Positions 45,168 through 54,709 of a stretch of 64,000 nt of DNA are shown here, one piece after another. The position numbers were made by a program, and so were the translations under genes. This stretch comes from Allocoprococcus sp004560705 (GTDB lineage Bacteria > Bacillota > Clostridia > Lachnospirales > Lachnospiraceae). The stretch spans positions 1 to 64,000 of the forward strand of contig NZ_JBQHTK010000008.1 in assembly GCF_052065755.1 (NCBI RefSeq), written 5' to 3'. Position 1 is the stretch's first letter; each line of letters begins with the position of its first letter. The notes under the pieces are model-generated. The model was not told the origin of the DNA. It saw nothing but the letters and a program-made list of their open reading frames with translations, and searched no databases.

Positions 45168-46592
45168 CTAATACTCTCCGACAATCGCCGCTTTAATCAG
45201 ATTCGTTTTTCCTGGGCGCCCTACCGGAACACCGGCAGTCAGGATCGCCACATCTCCTTCCTGCACAAATCCCTCTCGTTCAGCTGCTTCTGTCGCATGA
45301 AGGAATAAAATCTCCATGCTGTACTCTTCTTTGATCAAAATCGGTGAAATACCCCAAGACAGATTTAATTTCCGGCAGGTACGCATATCGGAAGTACATC
45401 CCACGATCGGACATCCCGGTCGAAATCTGGACACCATTCTCGCAGTATGGCCGGACTTGGTCACGGTAATGATGGCCTTGGCGTCCATATCAATGGCCGT
45501 CATACAGGTTGCATGGGAAATCGCCGTCGTCATATCTTTCTTTTCTTCTTTTTTCCGGACACTGAACAGTTCATTATATGGGATGTCACTTTCGGTTCGC
45601 ACAGCGATACGAACCATTGTTTTCAGTGCCTCCACCGGATATTTTCCCGCTGCAGTTTCTCCGGACAGCATGATTGCGCTGGTTCCCTGGTAAATCGCAT
45701 TTGCCACGTCCGTCGTCTCCGCACGAGTTGGACGTGGATTTTTTATCATGGAATCCAGCATCTGAGTTGCCGTGATAACCTGTTTCCCCGCATTGTAAAC
45801 TTTGGCAATGATTTCCTTCTGGATGACAGGAACGTCTTCCAGCGGGATTTCTACACCCATGTCACCTCTGGCAATCATGATTCCATCGGCAGCTTCGATG
45901 ATTCGATCGATATTATTCACGCCCTGCTGGTTCTCGATCTTTGCAATGATTCCGATATCAGCTCCACCGTTCTCATATAAAATCTTACGAATCTCCGCCA
46001 CATCTTCTGCTGTACGTGTAAAAGAAGCTGCAATGAAATCAAATCCTTCTCGAATTCCAAAAAGAATATCTTCTTTATCCTTCGGGCTGATAAACGGCAT
46101 ATTCACATCCACTCCCGGAAGGTTCACGCCTTTACGGTCTGAAACCATTCCCCCGTTTTTTACAACACAGTGGATTTCTTTTCCTTCAATACTTACGACT
46201 TCCAGACCGATCAGACCATCGTCGATCAGCACACTGTCTCCCGGCTTTAAGTCTTTATATAAATCTTCGTAGGTTACGGATACCTTTTCGTTTGTTCCTT
46301 CAATGTCTTCCGATGTCAGTGTAAATTCCTGTCCTTCGACCAGTTCAGCCTTTCCTTCTTTAAAAGTACGAATCCGGATCTCCGGTCCCTTCGTATCCAG
46401 AAGAGCGGCAACCGGTCTTCCGAGCCGTTCCCGGATCTCCTGAAGTTTGATCAGACGTTCCTTCTGTTCCCGATGACTTCCGTGAGAAAAGTTAAATCTG
46501 GCAACATCCATCCCTTCCTGAATCAGTGTTTCCAGTACCCCTTCTTTATCGGTTGATGGTCCTAAAGTACAAATGATTTTCGTTTTGCGCAT
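45168..46592 (-). CDS. pyk: Pyruvate kinase
   Basis: The 474-residue enzyme has KTKIICTLGPSTD, VARFNFSHGSH, LDTKGPEIRIRTF, the active-site segment IMIARGDMGVEIPLEDVP and AIMLSGETAAGKYPVEA, followed by the C-terminal allosteric domain. It lacks the extra PEP-utiliser domain found at the C-terminus of Bacillus Pyk, matching the shorter type. It makes pyruvate and ATP from PEP and ADP. AGGAGG precedes the ATG. It is first in an apparent operon with the CdaR-type regulator and hydratase. Confidence 0.97.
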   Translation of the reverse strand: MRKTKIICTLGPSTDKEGVLETLIQEGMDVARFNFSHGSHREQKERLIKLQEIRERLGRPVAALLDTKGPEIRIRTFKEGKAELVEGQEFTLTSEDIEGTNEKVSVTYEDLYKDLKPGDSVLIDDGLIGLEVVSIEGKEIHCVVKNGGMVSDRKGVNLPGVDVNMPFISPKDKEDILFGIREGFDFIAASFTRTAEDVAEIRKILYENGGADIGIIAKIENQQGVNNIDRIIEAADGIMIARGDMGVEIPLEDVPVIQKEIIAKVYNAGKQVITATQMLDSMIKNPRPTRAETTDVANAIYQGTSAIMLSGETAAGKYPVEALKTMVRIAVRTESDIPYNELFSVRKKEEKKDMTTAISHATCMTAIDMDAKAIITVTKSGHTARMVSRFRPGCPIVGCTSDMRTCRKLNLSWGISPILIKEEYSMEILFLHATEAAEREGFVQEGDVAILTAGVPVGRPGKTNLIKAAIVGEY

Positions 46593-46750
46593 CCTGTTCC
46601 TCCTACTGTTATTCTTCTCTTGCCCTGCTTTTCCATATGCTATGTGGACGTGGCATAGCCTTTAAGTCACATATTATCTATTACACCACTTATCGTAACA
46701 TGATTTTAATTCACACACAACTGCGTCTTTTGCACAAAAATCTATGCATT

Positions 46751-49000
46751 CTATAAGTCTTCTTTGAGATACGGCGCCGTTACAGATTTTTCACTTGTTA
46801 CAAGTTCTTCCGGCGTACCTGCAAACAACAGATTTCCTCCTTCATTTCCTCCGCCCGGCCCCAGCTCGATCAGATAATCACATCCTTTTATGACTTCCAG
46901 ATTATGTTCGATCAGGAAAAGGGAGTTCCCGGCATCCACCATTTCATCAAACAATTCCAGAATGTTACAAATGTCTTCCATGTGCAGTCCGTCGGTAGGC
47001 TCGTCCAGAATAAAAATCTTTCCACTGCTGTTCAGATACGATGCTAGCTTCAGCCGCTGAAGTTCTCCACCGGATAATGTGGACAGGGACTGATTCAGAT
47101 GAAGATAGGAGAGTCCCACCCTCGTCAGCGGATGCAGCATTTTTGCCACCTCTGTTCCGGCAAACCATTCTTCTGCTTTACTTACAGTAAAATCCATGAC
47201 TTGGGCAATGTTATATCCGTCTACCTCATATTCCAGCACCTCTTTGGAATATCGGAGACCACCGCATGCTTCACATACTGTTTCGATGGAATCCATAAAA
47301 GCCATATCCGAGACGACCACTCCTTTTCCTTTGCATACCGGACATTTCCCTTTTCCATTAAACGAGAAAAGTCCGGCACTGACGCCACATTTTCCGGCAA
47401 AAATCTTCCGGATTTCATCTGCCGCTCCAAGGTATGTTGCAGGAGTGGACCGCAGACTGATTCCAATGTTTTTCTGACTGATATAAATCGGTTTTTCAGG
47501 GCATGTCTCTGCAAAATGTTCCATCAGTGAGCTCTTTCCTGATCCGGCAACTCCTGCGATCACAGTCATCACGCCCAACGGTATTTTTACGGAAATATCC
47601 TTTAGATTATGGTATGTCACATTTTGAAGTTCATACCAGGTCTTTGGTATTCTGACACATGTTTTCAAACCACTTTTTCTGCGAAGCATTTCCCCTGTCC
47701 GGGTATTGCTTTTCACAAGTTCCACATAGCTTCCCTGAAACAGGATATTTCCTCCGGACGCACCTGCCCCGGGGCCAATGTCAACGATATGATCCGCTGC
47801 CCGGATCATTTCCTTATGGTGCTCCACCATCAGAACGGTATTGCCTGCATCCCGTAACTTTTCCACCGCCCGCAGAAGCCGGTCGATATCATGACTGTGG
47901 AGGCCTACGCTCGGTTCATCCAGAATATACAGCAGATCCGTAAGAGATGAATTCATGTATTTGGCAATCTTGCATCGCTGTGCTTCTCCACCTGACAGGG
48001 TTCCGAGTCCCCTCGCCAGTGTCAGATAATCAAGTCCAATATCAATTAGCGCCTGGATTCTGGCAGAGAGTGTTCGCTTAAGATCCTCCGCCAACGGTGA
48101 CTCTATTTCATTCAACCATACGCTCAGTTCTTTAAGCGGCATCGCAGTCACTTCGGCAATATTTTTCCCGTTTATCCGGCATGAAAGCACCTTCGGATTC
48201 AGGCGGGTACCTCCGCAATCCGGACATACTCCGCGGTGCGTCATGGGACCCAGGATCTGTTTGTGCAGTTTTCCTTCCTCTGAATTCAGAACACTGCGGT
48301 ACATTCTGTGAACCAGGCCTTCATACTTTGCCGTCTTCGGCCATCCTTCCGGTGGGTTTTTCAAACGAATCTGCGGCGAATACAGAAACAGTTCCAATTC
48401 TTCTTCCGAATAATCTTTTATCTTTTTATTCAGGTCAAACAGCCCACTGTTGGCATATCGGATCCATCGCCACTGTCCCGGCTCAAATGCGACATAATTA
48501 ATCACTCCGGGATCATTCAGACATTTATCAAAATCGACCAGCTTGTGTACATCCAGTTCCGTAATCTCACCGATTCCATCGCAGCGCGGACAGCTTCCCT
48601 GCGGATGATTGAATGAAAATGTATCCGAATAGCCGACAAACGGTTCTCCCACTCTTGAAAAAAGAAGTCTCAAAAGTGTATAAGTGTCTGTATACGTTCC
48701 GACTGTAGAGCGCATATTGGGTGCCGGTTTTTTCTGATCGATCACGATCGCGACCGGAAGATTATCGATTCGTTCTACATGCGGCCGCCCGTATTTGGGC
48801 AGATAATTCTGGACAAATCCCGGGAACGTATCATTCAACTCCCGTCTAGACTGGGCTGCGATCGTATCCAATACCAAAGAAGATTTCCCTGAACCTGAAA
48901 CACCGGTGAACACCGTCATCTTATATTTCGGGATATCTATCGAAATATGTTTCAAATTATTTTCATAGGCATTCAATACTTGAATAAATTCTCTGTTCAT
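46751..49000 (-). CDS. UvrA-like ABC ATPase without the UvrB-binding domain
   Basis: The protein of about 749 residues has two UvrA-type ABC modules. The first has GVSGSGKSSLVLDT, the zinc motifs CPRCDGIG and CPDCGGTRLNP, LSGGEAQRCKIAKY and LYILDEPSVGLH. The second has GVAGSGKSSL, CPVCKGKG with CEACGGLRY, LSGGELQRLKLASYL and FILDEPTDGLH. Canonical UvrA is about 940 residues; here LLRLLFSRVGEPFVGYSDTFSFN joins directly where the roughly 120-residue UvrB-binding domain normally sits. Such short UvrA paralogues are linked to drug resistance or unknown DNA-binding roles. The start is taken at the ATG (MNREFIQ); the ribosome binding site is weak. Confidence 0.88.
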   Translation of the reverse strand: MNREFIQVLNAYENNLKHISIDIPKYKMTVFTGVSGSGKSSLVLDTIAAQSRRELNDTFPGFVQNYLPKYGRPHVERIDNLPVAIVIDQKKPAPNMRSTVGTYTDTYTLLRLLFSRVGEPFVGYSDTFSFNHPQGSCPRCDGIGEITELDVHKLVDFDKCLNDPGVINYVAFEPGQWRWIRYANSGLFDLNKKIKDYSEEELELFLYSPQIRLKNPPEGWPKTAKYEGLVHRMYRSVLNSEEGKLHKQILGPMTHRGVCPDCGGTRLNPKVLSCRINGKNIAEVTAMPLKELSVWLNEIESPLAEDLKRTLSARIQALIDIGLDYLTLARGLGTLSGGEAQRCKIAKYMNSSLTDLLYILDEPSVGLHSHDIDRLLRAVEKLRDAGNTVLMVEHHKEMIRAADHIVDIGPGAGASGGNILFQGSYVELVKSNTRTGEMLRRKSGLKTCVRIPKTWYELQNVTYHNLKDISVKIPLGVMTVIAGVAGSGKSSLMEHFAETCPEKPIYISQKNIGISLRSTPATYLGAADEIRKIFAGKCGVSAGLFSFNGKGKCPVCKGKGVVVSDMAFMDSIETVCEACGGLRYSKEVLEYEVDGYNIAQVMDFTVSKAEEWFAGTEVAKMLHPLTRVGLSYLHLNQSLSTLSGGELQRLKLASYLNSSGKIFILDEPTDGLHMEDICNILELFDEMVDAGNSLFLIEHNLEVIKGCDYLIELGPGGGNEGGNLLFAGTPEELVTSEKSVTAPYLKEDL

Positions 49001-49183
49001 TTGCAAATTTCAGCTTAACCTTTCCTTTTTTGATCTTTGACAATATATTATCTCAAACTATATTCACAATATCATTCATGTTTTGTATGGTCAATGTTCT
49101 TTCCAACATTTTTCTTCTGCCGACAAAACCAGTCTAGCGTCCGATCAATACATGCACATTCGCGCGAAGAAACATTTACGCAC

Positions 49184-49253
49184 AAAAAGAGGAACGGCCT
49201 TGTTCCTCAATGTCATCTACTTAACAGCGTGGTGTGAAAGCCGTTCCTTTTTT
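49184..49253 (-). terminator. Terminator of the M20 peptidase gene
   Basis: GGAACGGC (49191-49198) pairs with GCCGTTCC (49240-49247) around a long loop. On the minus strand it is followed by TCTTTTTGTG. The loop contains a further GGAACAAGGCC-type partial pairing. Confidence 0.7.
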
Positions 49254-49286
49254 CTGTTGTATTTTCGTTTCTTTTTAGGCTAAAGA

Positions 49287-50465
49287 CTACTTATTATTCT
49301 TCAGCCACTCAGTTGCACAGTGAGCCAGGCAGGCTGATCCGATCGGAAGCACGTCTTCATTAAACAACACCTTCGGATTGTGAGCGGAAACTGCTCCTCT
49401 TTCATCCAGAAATCCTGCGGATATATACATAAATACGCTCGGGATCTGCTCTGCAACTACAGCGAAATCCTCTGAAGCGCTGGCGGTAATTCCGGGGTAA
49501 CCCATAAGTCCAGGAATCGGCAGTTCGTTCATGTATCCAACCATTTCCTTTGTCAGAGCAGCATCGCTGATCAGCGGGCCGACTCCGCCGGTCATAACAA
49601 CTTCTGCCGTACCTCCATAAACCTCTGCTGTCCGTTCGCTCACTTCTTTCAAACGTTTCAGAAGCAGATCACGGGCATCCGGACTATTTGTACGGATCGT
49701 ACCGCTCAGTACCGCACTCTCCGGAATAATGTTCGGAGCGGAACCGGCCTGGAACTGTCCAATTGTCAGGACACAGGCATCATTCGGATTACTCTCGCGT
49801 GCAATCAGTTCCTGCAGTGCAAGATGCACATGTACACCGATGTTGATCGGGTCAATAGACATATGCGGATATGCACCGTGTGAACCACGTCCTTTGATAT
49901 GAATCTCAAATCCATCCATGGAGAACATGATAGCCTTACCACTGTCATTATACATATACGTACCCATCGGAATCTTTCCAGGACCGACATGGTAAGCCAT
50001 CGCAATATCCGGTTTTGGATTTTCCAGAATTCCGTTCTCAACCATGTTCTTTGCTCCTGTAAAATTCTCTTCTCCAGGCTGGAACATAAATTTGACAGTT
50101 CCTTCCAATGCGTCCTCATTCTCTTTTAACATTCTCGCTGCTGTCAGAAGCATTGCCGCATGAAGATCGTGTCCACAGCAATGCCCTTCTGTTCCCGTAG
50201 GGCAGGCAAATGGAAGTCCGCTGTCTTCCGGCATCGGAAGCGCATCCATATCGGCTCGAAGCATAATGACTTTACCGCCTTTTCCAAGCGTAGCGGTAAC
50301 ACCCTCTCCACATTCTTTCGGATCAAGACCATATTCCTTCAGTTTCTCCAAAACATACGCTTTTGCCTTCGGCATATGCAGCCCCACTTCTGCATTGGTA
50401 TGAATATAACGGCGATCCGCTATAGTCTCCTCCTTCAATTCCAGTGCACGTTCATAATAATTCAT
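49287..50465 (-). CDS. M20 family metallopeptidase (amidohydrolase, hippuricase-like)
   Basis: The protein of about 392 residues begins MNYYERALELKEETI. It has VIMLRADMDALPMPED with metal-binding Asp, CCGHDLHAAMLLTAA with metal-binding His, the catalytic Glu in FQPGEENFTGAKNM, and a dimerisation domain (GFEIHIKGRGSHGAYPHMSIDP). Family members hydrolyse N-acyl amino acids; the exact substrate is unknown. The ATG at 50465 is 7 bases from AGGAGG; the ATG two codons earlier is almost touching it. Confidence 0.92.
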   Translation of the reverse strand: MNYYERALELKEETIADRRYIHTNAEVGLHMPKAKAYVLEKLKEYGLDPKECGEGVTATLGKGGKVIMLRADMDALPMPEDSGLPFACPTGTEGHCCGHDLHAAMLLTAARMLKENEDALEGTVKFMFQPGEENFTGAKNMVENGILENPKPDIAMAYHVGPGKIPMGTYMYNDSGKAIMFSMDGFEIHIKGRGSHGAYPHMSIDPINIGVHVHLALQELIARESNPNDACVLTIGQFQAGSAPNIIPESAVLSGTIRTNSPDARDLLLKRLKEVSERTAEVYGGTAEVVMTGGVGPLISDAALTKEMVGYMNELPIPGLMGYPGITASASEDFAVVAEQIPSVFMYISAGFLDERGAVSAHNPKVLFNEDVLPIGSACLAHCATEWLKNNK

Positions 50466-50702
50466 AAACATTCCTCCTTTGTTTCCGCTTTTTGGTTTCG
50501 TTCTTCATACAAAACTTTTTGCTAAAAAGAAATATAGCACGAATACATAAAAACTACAAGAGGTGATGGAGGACGGGGTTCAGGTTCACGCCTTTGTCCG
50601 TGGCCCCGAAGCATCCCCTCAACCACCCTTGAATTTCCCCACAAAAGCTGATATGATAGAACAAATAACACATTTTCAAACGACCAAACAGGAGGGATAT
50701 CT

Positions 50703-51173
50703 TTGTCCGAATATACACCAACTTCAAAAGATGAAACCGAAGAAACGATTATGAATCCAGACACTATAACGGAAGAAACTGATTCTGAGATCCCGATTAC
50801 TGAGATAAGAGAAGAGAAAGAAATAGAAACAGTATCAGAGGAAGAACCGCCGAAGCGACATTTTTCTCCGTTCCGCGCCAAAAGATCCGATTTTTCGCGA
50901 GATGAATGGATTCTTTCCCATATTGATAATTCTCAGCTTATGGAATATCTCAAGTTAGAGCAAACGCGTTTTGAACAGCTTCAGGAAGCAAAGGAACGAA
51001 AAGAGAAGCGGCTTTTTACTGCCTTTAAACTTACCGTTTCTCTGGCTTCGATCGTTGCGGTCATTTATTTATTGAAAGATGTACCTACCATCCTTGTCAA
51101 TATTTTATACATAGCCGGTATTCTTGCCGCGTTCTGGTTCTGGAAGAATCCGAAAGATAAGAATGAGAAATAA
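50703..51173 (+). CDS. Small two-helix membrane protein with acidic N-terminus, unknown function
   Basis: The 156-residue protein uses a TTG start with AGGAGGG 7 bases upstream. Residues 1-50 are acidic and low-complexity (TEETDSEIPITEIREEKE), followed by a basic patch (KRHFSPFRAKRSDFSRDE), a charged helix (QLQEAKERKEKRLF) and two membrane helices (LTVSLASIVAVIYLL and ILVNILYIAGILAAFWFW). It is not a family I recognise. It sits alone between the M20 gene and cyuA. Confidence 0.72.
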   Translation: MSEYTPTSKDETEETIMNPDTITEETDSEIPITEIREEKEIETVSEEEPPKRHFSPFRAKRSDFSRDEWILSHIDNSQLMEYLKLEQTRFEQLQEAKERKEKRLFTAFKLTVSLASIVAVIYLLKDVPTILVNILYIAGILAAFWFWKNPKDKNEK

Positions 51174-51188
51174 CATAATTTCATATCA

Positions 51189-51250
51189 GAAAGGGCTGTA
51201 TGCCCCCCCAGACTGACCGCCTGGCGCATTTGGTTTACATACAGCCTTTT
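51189..51250. terminator. Bidirectional terminator between the small membrane protein gene and cyuA
   Basis: AAAGGGCTGTATG pairs with CATACAGCCTTTT around a long loop that contains CCCCCCC. Both flanking genes end here. Confidence 0.75.
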
Positions 51251-51270
51251 GTTATTCCCTCCAGATAGAG

Positions 51271-52554
51271 CTAACACTTCTCCCCAATCATAATCCGGAT
51301 GATTTCTTCATTCGTTTCTTTCATGCCTTGTTTTCCAAGTCTTCCGACGTTCTGAAGAGTCGCTTCAACGCCATTCGTAACGATTCCGTCACCTCCGACA
51401 AATTCCTGTCCGTGTACATACATTTGATATCCGAAAATTCCTGCCTCTACAGCGGATGCAATCTTCGCGGCGCAGGAGGCCTTTGCCCCGTCACAGACAA
51501 TGCCGGAAACGATTGCCAGTGCATTGACTACTGTATGGATGACTTCTTCATATCCTCCTCCGCTGAGATATGCAATTCCGGCTCCCGCACCTGCTCCGGC
51601 ACTGACAGCCCCGCAATATGCAGACAGTCTTCCGATCGGAGTCTTCTCGTGAATGGCAGTCAGATTGGAAAGCACAAGCGCGCGATACATTTTTTCCTTG
51701 CCGCATTGCATCCCCCGGGCATAGACAATAATCGGAACGGAGGCTGTAATTCCCTGATTTCCGCTGCCGGAATTAATGATAACCGGAAGCTCACAGCCAT
51801 TCATACGCGCATCAGATCCTGCAGCTGCCATTGCTTTTGCTTTGACTGCAAGATTACCTCCACCGATATCCAAAAGCACGGATCCGATATTGGCACCATA
51901 ATTTCCCCGTATTCCTTCCTCAGCAATCGCCATATTATAGGTGATCTGGCGGTCAAGGATTTCCCGGACATCTTCGATATCTACCGTTTCCACAAAATCA
52001 AAAATGTCTTTCATGTTGAGCAGACTCCGGTCTGTAAGCCCTTCTTCACTTTCATCGGCAACCGGAATTTTCTTCAGTACTTCTCCGTTTTTCTCAATCA
52101 ACACAATGTTGGTGTGGTAGTTGGCAATCCGTACTTTGCTGTATTCTTCTCCTTTATAAAGCGTCACAATGATATCAAACGTCAACCCATTATCTATATA
52201 CTCTACATGAATTTCGGTCTGTTCAAGAAATGTTTTCATTTCTTCCGTCTGTTCTTTCGTAACCTCTGCAATCACCTCCAGTTCCTTTTCCGGTTTCCCT
52301 GCGACGATCCCCGCCGCCGCTGCTGCCGGAATCCCTTTGAGATGATTCGTATTCGGTACAATAACAGACTTCACGTTCTTGATGATACTTCCACTCGCTC
52401 CGATCACCACTTTATCCGGAAGTCCTCCAAGCACCTCTCTTGCCTTCGCCGCTGCATATGCAAGTGCGATAGGTTCTGTACATCCCATTGCCGGAACCAG
52501 TTCCTCTCTCAGAATGCTCACATACGCCTCGTATTTCACATCACCTTTGTTCAT
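51271..52554 (-). CDS. cyuA: L-cysteine desulfidase family protein (UPF0597/CyuA)
   Basis: The 427-residue protein has the family's MGCTEPIALAYAAAKA near the N-terminus, INSGSGNQGITASVPII, LSAYCGAVSAGAGAGAG and the C-terminal VCDGAKASCAAKI. The cysteines match ligands of the [4Fe-4S] cluster used to split L-cysteine into pyruvate, ammonia and sulfide; the fold is shared with the serine-dehydratase alpha subunit. AGGAGG precedes the ATG. A LysR-type regulator is transcribed divergently about 200 bp away and probably controls it. Confidence 0.92.
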   Translation of the reverse strand: MNKGDVKYEAYVSILREELVPAMGCTEPIALAYAAAKAREVLGGLPDKVVIGASGSIIKNVKSVIVPNTNHLKGIPAAAAAGIVAGKPEKELEVIAEVTKEQTEEMKTFLEQTEIHVEYIDNGLTFDIIVTLYKGEEYSKVRIANYHTNIVLIEKNGEVLKKIPVADESEEGLTDRSLLNMKDIFDFVETVDIEDVREILDRQITYNMAIAEEGIRGNYGANIGSVLLDIGGGNLAVKAKAMAAAGSDARMNGCELPVIINSGSGNQGITASVPIIVYARGMQCGKEKMYRALVLSNLTAIHEKTPIGRLSAYCGAVSAGAGAGAGIAYLSGGGYEEVIHTVVNALAIVSGIVCDGAKASCAAKIASAVEAGIFGYQMYVHGQEFVGGDGIVTNGVEATLQNVGRLGKQGMKETNEEIIRIMIGEKC

Positions 52555-52756
52555 TTTCCTTTCCTCCTTTTCTCCCCAATCGTAAACATCTCGTTTTCAA
52601 GCATCTTGCCTTCTTCTTAATCTCAGTGTATCATGGTGTTAAGTTAATGTAAAATTTAAGGTTTTTATGATATCATTAAATATTTTTTATCTTGCAAGAA
52701 GATAACGCCTCCGGCAGATTGCAGAGGCGTACATGAAAATGATACAGGAGGTTTTT

Positions 52757-53638
52757 ATGGAATTCCGAGAAATTACAACATTCCTTCAGGTTGCGAAATT
52801 CAAAAGTTTTTCCCGCGCCGCAGAGCAATTGGGCTATACACAGGCAGCTGTCACAATTCAGATTAAAAATCTGGAAAAGGAACTTGGCGTCCATCTTTTT
52901 GACCGGATTGGGAAGCAGACACTCCTTACCCACCAGGGACGTATATTCTATGAATATGCTTCTAATATTGCGCGGGATATTTCGCAGGCAAAGGATGCCC
53001 TTTCCAATCCGGAAGAGCTGACCGGTACACTCTGCATCGGGACCATTGAATCCGTATGTGCATCTGTATTTCCCTCACTTCTCCGCGAATACCACAGGCA
53101 TTATCCAAAAGTCAACATCAAAATCATTACAGATTCTCCGGAAACACTGCTTCATATGATGGATAAAAACACACTGGATCTTGTCTATTTTCTGGACAAA
53201 CCTGTATACAATACCCACTGGATCAAAGTGCTTGAAAAACCGGAAGATGTCTTTTTCGTGGCTTCTTCCGAGCACCCGCTTGTCCAGAGTGAAAATCTAA
53301 GTCTGAATGAAGTGATTACTCAGCCTTTTATTTCCACGGAAAAAAATGCCAGTTACCGTCTTCTTCTGGAAGAATCTCTTGCGGAAAAGGGTCTGGAACT
53401 GCATCCATTTCTGGAAACGGGAAATACGGAATTCATCATCAACCAGCTTCGTCACAATCTGGGCGTTTCCTTTCTGCCCGGTTTCATTGTCCAGAAATAT
53501 TTGAATTCCGGAAGCCTTACAACACTGGATGTCACGGATTTCCAACTGCAGGTGTGGCGACAGATTGTATATCATAAAGATAAATGGGTAACGCGAGAAA
53601 TGAAAGCCTTTCTGGAACTGGCTTCGGAATCTCTTTAA
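52757..53638 (+). CDS. LysR family transcriptional regulator
   Basis: The protein of about 293 residues has an N-terminal winged HTH (MEFREITTFLQVAKFKSF, SFSRAAEQLGYTQAAVTIQI) and a periplasmic-binding-like effector domain (GTLCIGTIESVCASVFPSLL, NLGVSFLPGFIVQKYL). The ATG at 52757 has AGGAGG 5 bases upstream. The divergent placement opposite cyuA fits cyuA as the target. The ligand is unknown; cysteine or a derivative is possible. Confidence 0.93.
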   Translation: MEFREITTFLQVAKFKSFSRAAEQLGYTQAAVTIQIKNLEKELGVHLFDRIGKQTLLTHQGRIFYEYASNIARDISQAKDALSNPEELTGTLCIGTIESVCASVFPSLLREYHRHYPKVNIKIITDSPETLLHMMDKNTLDLVYFLDKPVYNTHWIKVLEKPEDVFFVASSEHPLVQSENLSLNEVITQPFISTEKNASYRLLLEESLAEKGLELHPFLETGNTEFIINQLRHNLGVSFLPGFIVQKYLNSGSLTTLDVTDFQLQVWRQIVYHKDKWVTREMKAFLELASESL

Positions 53639-53720
53639 AACATGCTTCGTGTGTGGTACAATTGAAGAAACAATACACCGGATCAAAAATAATTTTATAT
53701 AAAAGAAAGAGGTGTTTATT

Positions 53721-54650
53721 ATGTTGCACGAAGTAAAATTCAAATCCTTCAATGAACGGGATGAAGTCTATGGCTGGATCTATGTTCCGGCCGCTAAACC
53801 AAAGGGAATTGTCCAGCTCGTTCATGGATTCGGAGAACATTCCAGAAGATATCTGCACATGATCGTGAAATTTCTGGATGCGGGCTATATCGTAGCCGCC
53901 GATGACCATGTAGGGCATGGCAAGACTGCTCTGGAAAATGATACCTGGGGTGATTGGGGTGACAAAGGCGTCCACACGATGATGGAGGATGAACACACCT
54001 TGAAAGAACTGGTTTGCGAAAAATATCCGAGCCTTCCTTATTTCCTGTTCGGACACAGCATGGGTTCTTTCATTGTAAGAGACTACATCGCAAAATACGG
54101 CGATGATCTGTCAGGCGCAACGATCTGCGGAACGACCGGCATTTTCCGCGGTGCTGCCGAAGCGCAGGCCGGACTTGAGAAGATTGTCGCTGAAGGAAAA
54201 GGGAAAGACAGCGATCCTGAATTTGTCGGAGCGCTTCTCGGATGGATGTGCGAGCGATGCGGTGAAGTCCATATTGGAAATGAGTGGATCTGTGCCGATC
54301 CGTATGTACAGCGCGATCACGCTGACGACCCGTTTGACGCGTTTACCAAACCGACAAATAACCAGTCTCTGCTGTACTTCACCCAGATGATGGATGTGAT
54401 CACCGGAACCGAATGGGCAGAAAAAGTACCGACTGCACTCCCGATCTACAATATCGCCGGAGATCAGGATCCTGTCGGCGAATACGGTCAGGGAGTCTGT
54501 GAAGTTTCGAACTGGCTGGTCAAAACCGGACATCAGGTTAAGACAAAGCTCTATTCCGGATACCGTCATGAGATCCATAACTATGCGGATATAAAAGACG
54601 AGGTTGAAGCAGGAATCATTGCATTTATGGATGGAGTTTTGGCCGAGTAA
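53721..54650 (+). CDS. Alpha/beta hydrolase (monoacylglycerol lipase/lysophospholipase-like)
   Basis: The protein of about 309 residues has GIVQLVHGFGEHSRRY (oxyanion region), the nucleophile Ser in FLFGHSMGSFIVRDY, the acid Asp in NIAGDQDPVGEYG and the His in GYRHEIHNY. It belongs to the serine aminopeptidase S33/lysophospholipase group of cytoplasmic esterases; no signal peptide is visible. It is followed by a strong terminator and is probably monocistronic. Confidence 0.9.
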   Translation: MLHEVKFKSFNERDEVYGWIYVPAAKPKGIVQLVHGFGEHSRRYLHMIVKFLDAGYIVAADDHVGHGKTALENDTWGDWGDKGVHTMMEDEHTLKELVCEKYPSLPYFLFGHSMGSFIVRDYIAKYGDDLSGATICGTTGIFRGAAEAQAGLEKIVAEGKGKDSDPEFVGALLGWMCERCGEVHIGNEWICADPYVQRDHADDPFDAFTKPTNNQSLLYFTQMMDVITGTEWAEKVPTALPIYNIAGDQDPVGEYGQGVCEVSNWLVKTGHQVKTKLYSGYRHEIHNYADIKDEVEAGIIAFMDGVLAE

Positions 54651-54654
54651 AAAT

Positions 54655-54687
54655 CCGGGCGGAAGATTCAATCTTCCGCCCGTTTTT
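54655..54687. terminator. Bidirectional terminator between the hydrolase gene and fhs
   Basis: GGGCGGAAGAT (54657-54667) and ATCTTCCGCCC (54671-54681) form a perfect stem with a 3-nt loop, then TTTTT on the plus strand and AAAAA opposite. Both genes converge on it. Confidence 0.92.
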
Positions 54688-54709
54688 CATCTTGATAACT
54701 TACACTAAT

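Noticed and set aside
50522..50881. Minus-strand open frame rich in Ser/Val
   Set aside because: It overlaps the well-supported TTG-start membrane protein gene and the GC-rich patch, without a ribosome binding site.
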